Source: an uncultured Bacillota bacterium
GTDB taxonomy: Bacteria; Bacillota_I; Bacilli_A; RFN20; CAG-826
DNA length: 64,000 bases
Reading direction: 5' to 3'
Assembly: GCA_949293555.1 (NCBI GenBank)
Contig: CASFDV010000003.1
Location: 257,614 to 321,613 of the forward strand
Of the stretch, positions 1 to 7,487 are shown piece after piece (the first letter of the stretch is position 1; every line of letters begins with the position of its first letter). Below the pieces are notes generated by a model. It was given only the letters and a program-made list of their open reading frames with translations, searched no databases and was not told the origin of the DNA. Made by a program: the position numbers and the translations under genes.

Positions 1-1826
1 GCCCCGGTATTCCCGGCGAGGCCCTTGTTCGGGTCGGTGTCCCCGGAGGCGCTATAGCCGCCCCCCGAGGAGTAGGCCCCGCCCCAGTTGGCCACCGCTC
101 CTCCCACTTCCCCGTTCCGGAGGGCGTGCGCGGCCCCGTTCGTGAGGTTGTAGTACGTATAGAAGTCGAACATCGAGTCGAAGCCCTCGTAGAAGGGGGC
201 GACGTGGTAGGCGTGGCCGTCGAAGTTCTCGCCGACGAAGAAGCAGTCGGGGTGGGTCTTCTTCACCTCCCCGATGAGGTACTGCCAGAAATGGAGGTTC
301 TTCGTGAGGTTGCTCGAGTAGTCCTGGATCCGCCCGGTCTCGGGGTTCGTGCTGACGTCGAGGATGATGGTGTCCCCCTCGTCCCGCTCGACCTCGTCGT
401 CCATGAAGATGTGCTTGACCGCGTCGATGCGGAAGCCGTCGACCCCGATCTCGCACCACTGGCGGGCCATGGTCACGACCGCCTCCCTCGTCGCCACGTA
501 GCTGTAGTTCAGCTCCGGCATCCCCGAGCCGAACTTCGCGTAGTAGCTGTAGGGGTGGTCCCCGTAGGGGTACCAGAAGCGCTCCTCGCTGATGTTCCCG
601 GGATCCGTCTCGTGGTTCCCCCACTGGTAGAAGCCGCGGTAGTCCTCCGAGAGCTGGGCGCTTTCGAGGAACCAGACGTTCCCCTTGGATGTGTGGTTGA
701 TGACGAGGTCCATCACGACCGCCATCCCGCGGGCATGGGCCTCCGCGAGGAGGTCCTTGTAGTCCTCCATCGCCGAGGCGGCGGTGACGAGGCCGTCCTC
801 GCTGTTGGGCGAGCGCTTGCTCCCGAACTTCGGGTCGACCTGGGTGTAGTCGCTGATGTCGTAGCCGTGGTAGCTGTCCGAGAGCTGGATGGGCGTGAGC
901 CAGAGCACCTCGACCCCGAGCTCCTCGAGGTAGTCGAGCTTGCTGGTGATGCCGTAGATGTCCCCGAAGCCGTCCCCGTCCGAGTCGGCGAAGCTCGACA
1001 CCATGATCTGGTAGCCGACCCCCGCCCCGGAGGAAAGTGTTCCTTCCGAGGAAGCCCCCTCCCCCTTGAGGAAGAGAGGCGAGGTCGCGGGGCGCTCGAC
1101 CGTCTCCGTCCAGTCGACGTCGCTATATTTCTCGTTCCCGTAGGTGACGTTCGTCCCGTCGTCCCCGGCGAAGGGGTCCTCGACGTCCGCGTGCGGGCGC
1201 GGGGAGGGCTTCTCCACCGCGTCCTGGACGAGGAAGGCGTGGTAGCTCGTCGAGCCGTCCTTGTTGAGGAGGGCCATGTCCTCGAGGAGGAAGCTCTGGT
1301 CGCCCCCGTCGTTCCGCCAGAAGCCGGAGCCTTCCGTCCGCGTCCTGCTCTCGACGACCTGGACGCCGATCTTCTCGGCGGGCTCGCCCTCGGCCATGTA
1401 GGAGACGGGGACCCCGCCGATCGACTTGCTTCCGCTGTTCCAGCCCCCGTCGTAGGAGCCCCCGAGGTCGATCTCGACGTAGGCGCCCCCGTAGGCGTCG
1501 ATCGTGGCGTTCCCGGTGGCGGAGAGCTTGTCCCCGGACGTCCTCCTCCCGGCCCAGTCGAACTTCGCCCCTTCCCCTTTCTCCGGGGCCATCTGCCACA
1601 CCCAGAGGTCCCAGTCCTGGTAGGAGGCCGGGCTGTTCTCGTGGCGGAGGTAGTGGATGTAGAGGCGATTCCCCTTGCTCGTCTCCCGGAGCCCCTCCAT
1701 GTACTGGTCGATGTTCTCCTCGGTGAAGGAGCCGGAGACGAGGCTCGTGTCCGGCGCCTCGGGGACGCAGGAGGGGAGGAGGAGCGAGAGGAGGAGGATC
1801 CCTCCGATCACGCAGGGTCTTTTCAT
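1..1826 (-). CDS. Extracellular alpha-amylase-type lipoprotein (GH13), C-terminus beyond window
   Basis: Reading frame on the minus strand from an ATG at 1826 that is still open at base 1 (608 codons seen), so the C-terminus is missing. The N-terminus is a lipoprotein signal ending in a Ser-Cys lipobox (near residues 20-21). A CBM41/PUD-like starch-binding module follows (residues about 50-75, IHYLRH...LWVWQ). The GH13 barrel starts near residue 300. Region I is DLVINHT (about 375), region II GFRIDAV with the nucleophile Asp (about 465), and region III VGEN with the acid/base Glu (about 533). Expected role: surface hydrolysis of starch or glycogen. It lies 9 bp downstream of pulA behind a strong SD (AGGAGG), so it is co-transcribed. 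Amylase versus neopullulanase specificity cannot be settled from this fragment. Confidence 0.85.
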   Translation of the reverse strand, partial: MKRPCVIGGILLLSLLLPSCVPEAPDTSLVSGSFTEENIDQYMEGLRETSKGNRLYIHYLRHENSPASYQDWDLWVWQMAPEKGEGAKFDWAGRRTSGDKLSATGNATIDAYGGAYVEIDLGGSYDGGWNSGSKSIGGVPVSYMAEGEPAEKIGVQVVESRTRTEGSGFWRNDGGDQSFLLEDMALLNKDGSTSYHAFLVQDAVEKPSPRPHADVEDPFAGDDGTNVTYGNEKYSDVDWTETVERPATSPLFLKGEGASSEGTLSSGAGVGYQIMVSSFADSDGDGFGDIYGITSKLDYLEELGVEVLWLTPIQLSDSYHGYDISDYTQVDPKFGSKRSPNSEDGLVTAASAMEDYKDLLAEAHARGMAVVMDLVINHTSKGNVWFLESAQLSEDYRGFYQWGNHETDPGNISEERFWYPYGDHPYSYYAKFGSGMPELNYSYVATREAVVTMARQWCEIGVDGFRIDAVKHIFMDDEVERDEGDTIILDVSTNPETGRIQDYSSNLTKNLHFWQYLIGEVKKTHPDCFFVGENFDGHAYHVAPFYEGFDSMFDFYTYYNLTNGAAHALRNGEVGGAVANWGGAYSSGGGYSASGDTDPNKGLAGNTG

Positions 1827-1835
1827 AGGGTCCTC

Positions 1836-4800
1836 CTAGCGCGTCCTCCGGACGCAGAGCATCTCGTAGCCGTAGATCCCGAGCGAGTTCGTCACGTCCA
1901 TCGTGGTCCCGGCCTCGCGCCTGGTGCTGTAGACGACCTCGAGCGCGCCCGCCCCGATGCCGATGTCGATCATCTCGCTGTTGTTCATGCGCCCGCCGAG
2001 GAAGAAGTACATGTCGGACCTCGAGGGGTCGATCCTGCTCCACTCGGTCTGGGCGGCGAGGATCGGGCGGAGGCCCGTGACCCCGTCGTAGGCGCCCCGG
2101 GAGATGAGGTCGTCCCAGAGGCGGCTCACCTTGACGGTCCTCTCCCCGTCCTGGTACTCGCCCTGGACGACGTCCTCGTAGGAGGCGGCGAGGTAGCCTT
2201 CCTCGATGAGCGCCCTCCTCGTGCGGACGGCCTCCCTGTACTTCTCGTAGAAGTCCTTGTAGAGGGCCTTCCGGTCCCACTGGAAGGCGTTGACCGCGTC
2301 CCCGTAGCAGTAGCTGTTGCGGATGAGGCGGTTCTCCGTGCCGGGGAGCGAGACGTAGTCGTTCTCCTCGATCTTGTCCCAGTAGGGGTCGCCCGGCTCC
2401 ATGACCTTCGTCCGGAGCATCTCCTCGCCCCCGTGGAGGAAGGCCGCGCCCTGGGAGAGGAGGACCCAGGCGGTGGTCCCGAGGACCGCCTCCGCGACCT
2501 TCTCGACGTTCTTGTCGGTGTCGGCGTCCTTGCCGCCGTCATAGGTGTACTTCAGCTGGTCGTAGAGCGTGTAGTTGTCGTGGCAGCTCACGTAGTTGAG
2601 GGTCTGCGAGGTCGGGGTCGGGATCCCCTTCCCCGTCATCTCGCGCTGCTCGCCGAGGTAGACGACCGCCGCGTTATACATCGTGTCCTCGGAAAGGTAC
2701 TCGGCGCTTTGCGACATGAAGCCGTAGGAAGGCGCCGGGGAGCCCCAGGTGGTGTCGCCCTTGAGGCCGTTCCTCCCGCAGTCGTTGAAGGCGCCGACGG
2801 ACCCCTTCCCGTTCTCGCCCAGATGCTGGTAGACGGCCTCCTTCCCGGCCTGGGACTCCGTCGCGCCGCCCGAGCCCCGCCAAGGCTCGCCGTAGACCAC
2901 GATGTTCGGGTCGATGTCGTAAAGGGCGTCCTTCGCATCGCGCATCGTCTTCCACTCGATCGCGCCCATGAGGTCGAAGCGGAAGCCCATGACCCCCATG
3001 TCGCGGGCCCAGTGGGAGACGCTCTGCACCACGAAGCGCGAGGCCATGAGGCGGTTGGTGGCGAAGGTGTTGTGGACGCCGGTCTCGTCGATGTAGGCGC
3101 CGTTCTCGTCCTTCTTGAAGTAGTAGCCGGGCACGATCTTCTCGAAGCTCGACCCGCTGACGCTCGACATGTGGTTGTAGACGACGTCCATGATCGTCCG
3201 GATGCCCTTCTTCGCGAGGGCGAGCACCATCTCGCGGAACTCCAGGAGCCGGAGGGCGGGGTCGTATGGGTCCGTCGCGTAGGCGCCCTCGACGACGTTG
3301 TAGTTATAGGGGTTGTAGCCCCAGTTGTAGCCCGGGGCCTGGACCTTGGTCTCCCCGTTTTCCTTGTAGGAGAAGGTCCTCTCGTCGTTATCCTGGTCGA
3401 AGAAGGGGAGGATCTGGACGGCGTCCACCCCGAGCTCCTCGAGGTGGTCGATGCCGGTGGTGACCCCGTTATAGGTCGTCCCTTCCTCGGCGAAGGCCTT
3501 GTAGCTGCCCCTGGGGTTCCCCTCGTTCGACACCCAGGTCTCGTCGGCGGTGAAGTCGCGGACGTGGACCTCGTAGATCGTGAGCTCCTCGAGCGAGGTC
3601 CTCGTCTCCTCCTCGCCCTCGGCGTAGCGGAACTTCGAAAGTTCCTCCTCCCAGCCCTCGGGATAGGTCGCCTCGTACTCCTCCTCATAGAGGAGAGCGG
3701 TCCGCTGGCCGTTGATGCCGGCGGAGATGCCGTAGGGGTCGGGCGCCTCGACGGTGGTGCCGCCGTTGCTCACCGCGACCGTGTAGAAGTTGAAGTAGTC
3801 GCAGTAGTAGCCCCGCATCTCGGTCTCCCAGACGCCATGGCCGACAGGGTCCATGTAGAAGAGGCGCGAGGTGTCGTCCCCCGGATGCTCCTCCGTCCCG
3901 AGCGACTTGGGGACCCCGCTCACGTAGGCGCGGATCGCCACCGAGCCGGAAGTCGGCGCCCAGACGCGGAAGCGGAAGCGGTCCTGCTCGGGCACGGAGA
4001 CGTCGCTCATGCCGAGGTCGTCCCCGTCGTAGGTGTACTCCTTGATGAACTTCTCGGAGTCGTAGAGGGCCTCGAAGCTCGCGCCCCCCTGCTTCACGGC
4101 GTCGGGGTTCTGGGCGAAGCGGCACTCGAGGATGTAGTCGTGGTAAAGGGGGACGTCCTCGTCGAAGACGATGTCGAAGGAATTGCTGTTGGGGGTCCCC
4201 TCGGCGATCTTGTAGGTCGGCTTGGCGGGGATCTTCTGGGCGGCGTTCATCTTGTACCAGACGTCGTCGTAGGCGTATAGCTCGTAGGAGGTGACGACCC
4301 CGACCTCCGACTCGTCCCGCCCCTCGGGGACCCCGGTCCCCTCGACGCGGAGGGTGCGCCAGTCGATGAACTTGGCGCTCCCGATGCGGTCGCCCATCGC
4401 GTCCTGGCGGTTCCAGGAGATGTCGACGTTCCCGTTCCCGAGGTCCCAGGAATAGATGTGGATCATCTCGCGGCCGTCCCCGTCCTCCTCGAGGGTGCTG
4501 CTGTAGTCGTTGAGGGTGCAGACGATGTCGGCGCTTTGCCCGGCCCAGGTGCCGCGCTCCTTGATGATGAAGGAGACGCTCGACTGGGCGGCCCGGTTCC
4601 AGGGCGCTTCCTGGAGGTCGACGTCGTAGTAGAGCCCGTAGTCGTCGGGCGCCCCGGCGTTATCGAACTCGTACTCGTAGCCATCGATGCCGACGCCCCA
4701 CACCCAGATCGCCTTGGTCATGTAATTCGCGGTGTCGTTCCGGTAGTGGATCCGGACGATCCCGTCCCAGCCTTCCGGGAGGGGGTCGGCCTCCGGCGGG

Positions 4801-4925
4801 ACCTCGCCCGTGTCGTTCACGGAGCCTGAGGAAAGATCGTCCCCGCCTCCCTCGACCTCGCAGCCAGCGAGGATCGGGACGGAAAGGGCGAGGAGGAAGA
4901 GAAGCGTCAGCGGTCTGAAGCGCAT
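1836..4925 (-). CDS. pulA: Type I pullulanase, lipoprotein (GH13, CBM41)
   Basis: 1029 aa. A signal peptide ends in the lipobox LAGC, so the enzyme is probably membrane-anchored outside the cell. A CBM41/PUD-like domain (residues about 50-130) and a further beta-rich module precede the catalytic domain. The type I pullulanase signature YNWGYNP is near residue 535. GH13 regions follow: DVVYNHM (about 580), GFRFDLMG with the nucleophile Asp (about 648), YGEPW with the acid/base Glu (about 678) and SCHDNY (about 780). It should cleave alpha-1,6 branches of pullulan, glycogen or amylopectin. It is followed directly by the amylase lipoprotein. A LacI-type operator overlaps its predicted promoter, so induction by maltodextrin is likely. 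Confidence 0.93.
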   Translation of the reverse strand: MRFRPLTLLFLLALSVPILAGCEVEGGGDDLSSGSVNDTGEVPPEADPLPEGWDGIVRIHYRNDTANYMTKAIWVWGVGIDGYEYEFDNAGAPDDYGLYYDVDLQEAPWNRAAQSSVSFIIKERGTWAGQSADIVCTLNDYSSTLEEDGDGREMIHIYSWDLGNGNVDISWNRQDAMGDRIGSAKFIDWRTLRVEGTGVPEGRDESEVGVVTSYELYAYDDVWYKMNAAQKIPAKPTYKIAEGTPNSNSFDIVFDEDVPLYHDYILECRFAQNPDAVKQGGASFEALYDSEKFIKEYTYDGDDLGMSDVSVPEQDRFRFRVWAPTSGSVAIRAYVSGVPKSLGTEEHPGDDTSRLFYMDPVGHGVWETEMRGYYCDYFNFYTVAVSNGGTTVEAPDPYGISAGINGQRTALLYEEEYEATYPEGWEEELSKFRYAEGEEETRTSLEELTIYEVHVRDFTADETWVSNEGNPRGSYKAFAEEGTTYNGVTTGIDHLEELGVDAVQILPFFDQDNDERTFSYKENGETKVQAPGYNWGYNPYNYNVVEGAYATDPYDPALRLLEFREMVLALAKKGIRTIMDVVYNHMSSVSGSSFEKIVPGYYFKKDENGAYIDETGVHNTFATNRLMASRFVVQSVSHWARDMGVMGFRFDLMGAIEWKTMRDAKDALYDIDPNIVVYGEPWRGSGGATESQAGKEAVYQHLGENGKGSVGAFNDCGRNGLKGDTTWGSPAPSYGFMSQSAEYLSEDTMYNAAVVYLGEQREMTGKGIPTPTSQTLNYVSCHDNYTLYDQLKYTYDGGKDADTDKNVEKVAEAVLGTTAWVLLSQGAAFLHGGEEMLRTKVMEPGDPYWDKIEENDYVSLPGTENRLIRNSYCYGDAVNAFQWDRKALYKDFYEKYREAVRTRRALIEEGYLAASYEDVVQGEYQDGERTVKVSRLWDDLISRGAYDGVTGLRPILAAQTEWSRIDPSRSDMYFFLGGRMNNSEMIDIGIGAGALEVVYSTRREAGTTMDVTNSLGIYGYEMLCVRRTR

Positions 4926-4950
4926 GGGGATGCCTCCTTGTACGGAAGGA

Positions 4951-4986
4951 ATCCTAACGCATGCGGGAAAATAAGAAAACGCTTTC
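4951..4986 (-). promoter_or_regulatory. Promoter and LacI-type operator of pulA
   Basis: Read on the minus strand, the palindrome GAAAGCGTTTTC (4975-4986) overlaps a weak -35 TTTTCT (4974-4979). A 17-bp spacer leads to a -10 TAGGAT (4951-4956). The palindrome differs by one base from the perfect LacI-family consensus GAAAGCGCTTTC and also overlaps the stop codon of the upstream GH13 gene. The same operator-over-promoter layout occurs at malE. Confidence 0.6.
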
Positions 4987-6490
4987 AGTAAAGAATCGCG
5001 GATGCATATCCGGACATTGTAAGGATTTCCCCGGATAGTTCCGAATGTCCGGCGGGCGCGTCGAGCCTGAGCCCGGGGGGCACGATGAGCTTGCTCTCGC
5101 CCGCGCCTTTATGGTGGAAGATGAGGATCCTTCCTTCCGGGAGGACAGACTCGAGGGCGAGGACGTCCTCGGGAAGCTCGAGGGCGGGAAGGCGGAACTC
5201 CCCTTTCGCGAAGTATTCGTCGTGGCGGTTCCTCATCGCGACGAGGGCCCTTGTCCTCGTGAGGAGGGAATCGGGGTCCTTGATCGCGTCCTCGGGCGAT
5301 ATGGCGACCGTCTTCTCGACGTAGCCTTCCGGGTTCTTGCAGCGCACCCCGTCCTTCCAGGGCATCGCGGTGCGCCTCGGCGCGTCGCTCAGGGGGCCTT
5401 CGATCCCGCGCTTCCCCTCCATCCCGAGCTCCTCCCCGTAGTAGAGCCACGGGGTCCCGGGCGTGAGGAGGAGGAGCCCCATCGCGAGCTTCATCCTCTC
5501 CCCCTGGTCCTTGGTCCCGGGGGCGACGACATCCTTCCAGCGGTCGGTGTCGTGGTTCGAGACGAAGAGGGCCATCCGCGCCTGGCCGCCGGAAGCCTCG
5601 AGGAGCTTCCGCTCGTCCTCGACGATGCGGCGCGGGTATTCCTTCCAGGCCTTCTTGAAGCTCACCGCGGCCCCGGGGCCCGCCTCCCTGGCCAGGGCGA
5701 GGGGGAAATGGAACATCGGGATCCCCGAGGAGGCGTAGTCGAGGATCGACCGGAGGTCCGGGAAGTCCTCCCATGCCTCGCCGACGATGTAGGCGCCCGG
5801 GCGGTACTTGTCGCACGTCCTCCTGAGGAAGCGGAGGAACTCCACCGTCTTCTCCCGTTCCTGGAAGTAGTAGAACCGCACCGCGTCGAGGCGGAAGCCA
5901 TCCACCCCGAGGGAGAGCCACTTCCGGCAGATCCCGTCGACCTCCCGCCGGACGTCCGGCGAGTCGAGGTTGAGGTCGGGCATCCAGCCGCTGAAGCGCC
6001 CTTCGTAGGCCTTCTTCGCGACGGGGCTATACGTGTAGGCGTGCCGGAGCCCGTCGATGTAGCAGTAGTAATCCGCCTTCGACCCCGGGCCATAAAAGCC
6101 CCGCCCCACGTCCTCCTGGCTCTCCAGGAACCAGGGATGCTGGAAGCTCGTATGGTTGAGCACGAGGTCGACGATGACCTCGATCCCCTTCGCGTGATAG
6201 GCGCGGAGGATCGCCTTCAGGTCCTCCTCGTCCCCGAGGGGCGGGTCGACCATGAGGTAGTCCTCCGTGTCGTAGCGGTGGTAGCTGCCGCTTTTGAAGA
6301 TGGGGGTGAGCCACACCCGCCCCACCCCGAGCGCGTCGAGGTAGGGAAGCGCCTCGAGGATGCCCTTGAGGTCCCCCTTCCCGTCCCCGTCCCCGTCGCG
6401 GAAGCTCTCGACGAAGATCTGGTAGCCGACCCCGCCCTTCCGAGGGCAGGAGAATCCTTCGCCCCCGACGATTTCCTTCAGTTCGATCAT
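4985..6490 (-). CDS. Cytoplasmic GH13 alpha-glucosidase/maltodextrin hydrolase
   Basis: 501 aa with no signal peptide, so probably intracellular. GH13 motifs are complete: a Ca-site-like DGDGDGKGD loop (about 34-42), region I DLVLNHT (about 110), region II GFRLDAV (nucleophile Asp), region III VGEAW (acid/base Glu) and region IV SNHD. The size suits a neopullulanase- or glucosidase-like enzyme acting on imported maltodextrins. It lies downstream of malG but is separated from it by a terminator and has its own -10 box, so it can be expressed separately. The start MIELKEIVGG has no clear SD. Confidence 0.85.
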   Translation of the reverse strand: MIELKEIVGGEGFSCPRKGGVGYQIFVESFRDGDGDGKGDLKGILEALPYLDALGVGRVWLTPIFKSGSYHRYDTEDYLMVDPPLGDEEDLKAILRAYHAKGIEVIVDLVLNHTSFQHPWFLESQEDVGRGFYGPGSKADYYCYIDGLRHAYTYSPVAKKAYEGRFSGWMPDLNLDSPDVRREVDGICRKWLSLGVDGFRLDAVRFYYFQEREKTVEFLRFLRRTCDKYRPGAYIVGEAWEDFPDLRSILDYASSGIPMFHFPLALAREAGPGAAVSFKKAWKEYPRRIVEDERKLLEASGGQARMALFVSNHDTDRWKDVVAPGTKDQGERMKLAMGLLLLTPGTPWLYYGEELGMEGKRGIEGPLSDAPRRTAMPWKDGVRCKNPEGYVEKTVAISPEDAIKDPDSLLTRTRALVAMRNRHDEYFAKGEFRLPALELPEDVLALESVLPEGRILIFHHKGAGESKLIVPPGLRLDAPAGHSELSGEILTMSGYASAILY

Positions 6491-6500
6491 AGACGGGGGA

Positions 6501-6506
6501 ATTATA
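6501..6506 (-). promoter_or_regulatory. -10 element of the GH13 gene
   Basis: A perfect TATAAT on the minus strand lies 10 bp before the ATG at 6490, leaving a predicted leader of only a few bases. No convincing -35 is present because the malG terminator occupies that space. Confidence 0.4.
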
Positions 6507-6508
6507 CA

Positions 6509-6536
6509 AAAGGCGCCCCGCCCAGGGGGCGCCTTT
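6509..6536 (-). terminator. Terminator after malG
   Basis: An 11-bp GC-rich stem (AAAGGCGCCCC pairing with GGGGCGCCTTT) flanked by A and T tracts, placed right after the malG stop. The symmetric A/T flanks would allow function in both directions. Confidence 0.8.
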
Positions 6537-6551
6537 CGGAAAGGAGGCTTC

Positions 6552-7487
6552 CTAGCCCTTGACCGCGCCGCCGGTGACGCCGGCCACGTAGTACTTCTGC
6601 ATGAACATGAAGATGATCGTGGTCGGGATCGCGACGCACACCGCGCCGGCGCAGAAGGTGCGCCAGTAGGGCGGGCGGGAGTTGTAGTCGCCGTCGTTCA
6701 GCATCCCGTAGAGCGTGCGGGCGACGGTCCAGTTGTCGTAGGCCGGGGCCTTGGCCGGGCCCATGATGTAGGCGGAGGTGATGTAGTCCCCCCAGGGGCC
6801 CATGAAGGCGCCGAGGGCGACGTTGACGACGATGGGCTTGGAGAGCGGGAGGATGATCTTGTAGAAGATCTGGAAGCGGGTCGCCCCGTCCACCATCGCG
6901 GCCTCGTCGATCTGCTTCGAGATCGTGTCGAAGAAGCCCTTGGAGACGTAGTAGTTCGTCCCCGCGCCGATCGAGTAGATGAGGGCGAGGATGAAGAGGT
7001 TCCGGAGGGCGCCGGTGTCGTCGATCCCCTGGAGCGTCCAGTAGATGACGATCATGCCGAGGAAGCCCGGGAACATGCCGATGACGAGGATGATCCGCAT
7101 CATGAGCGTCCGGCCCTTGAAGCGGAGGCGCGAGAAGGCGTAGGCGCTGCAGAGGGTGAAGCAGGTGGCGATGACCATCGAGAGGAGGGCGACCCAGATC
7201 GTGTTGGTGAAGGAGCCCAGGGCCAGGGAGCCGCTGTCGGTGATCATGCCGAACCAGTTGAAGCGGGCCGGCGTCAGGTTCCCGTTGAGGTAGACCTGGT
7301 TCGTCGCCAGCATCATCCATGGGTCCGTCGACCAGGAGTTGGGGAGGAAGAGGTTCGCCGAGCCCATGTCGGAGTCCCCGGAGAAGCTCTGGAGGACGAG
7401 CCAGATGATGGGCGAGACCCAGCAGACGGCGATGATGGCGAGGATGAGGTAGACGGCGGCGTCCGCCGCGATGCGCCTTGTCTTCAT
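6552..7487 (-). CDS. malG: Maltodextrin ABC transporter permease MalG
   Basis: 311 aa integral membrane protein of the MalG/BPD_transp_1 family with about six membrane segments. The cytoplasmic EAA loop (EAAMVDGATRFQIFYKIILP, about residues 193-212) would dock on the MalK ATPase. It forms the import channel with MalF. The ATG overlaps the malF stop by one base (TAATG), so the two are translationally coupled. No ATPase gene lies in this operon; candidates are at 51.9 and 57.0 kb. Confidence 0.93.
   Translation of the reverse strand: MKTRRIAADAAVYLILAIIAVCWVSPIIWLVLQSFSGDSDMGSANLFLPNSWSTDPWMMLATNQVYLNGNLTPARFNWFGMITDSGSLALGSFTNTIWVALLSMVIATCFTLCSAYAFSRLRFKGRTLMMRIILVIGMFPGFLGMIVIYWTLQGIDDTGALRNLFILALIYSIGAGTNYYVSKGFFDTISKQIDEAAMVDGATRFQIFYKIILPLSKPIVVNVALGAFMGPWGDYITSAYIMGPAKAPAYDNWTVARTLYGMLNDGDYNSRPPYWRTFCAGAVCVAIPTTIIFMFMQKYYVAGVTGGAVKG

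Noticed and set aside
1-1826. Frameshifted or pseudogene status for the first amylase
   Set aside because: Manual translation shows one uninterrupted frame from 1826 to the window edge with all motifs in order; it is only cut by the window.
126-4280. Very long plus-strand ORF (1384 codons) opposite the pullulanase and amylase
   Set aside because: Antisense shadow. The minus strand carries complete GH13 motifs; the plus frame is Val/Asp/Gly/Leu repetition typical of antisense GC-rich codons.
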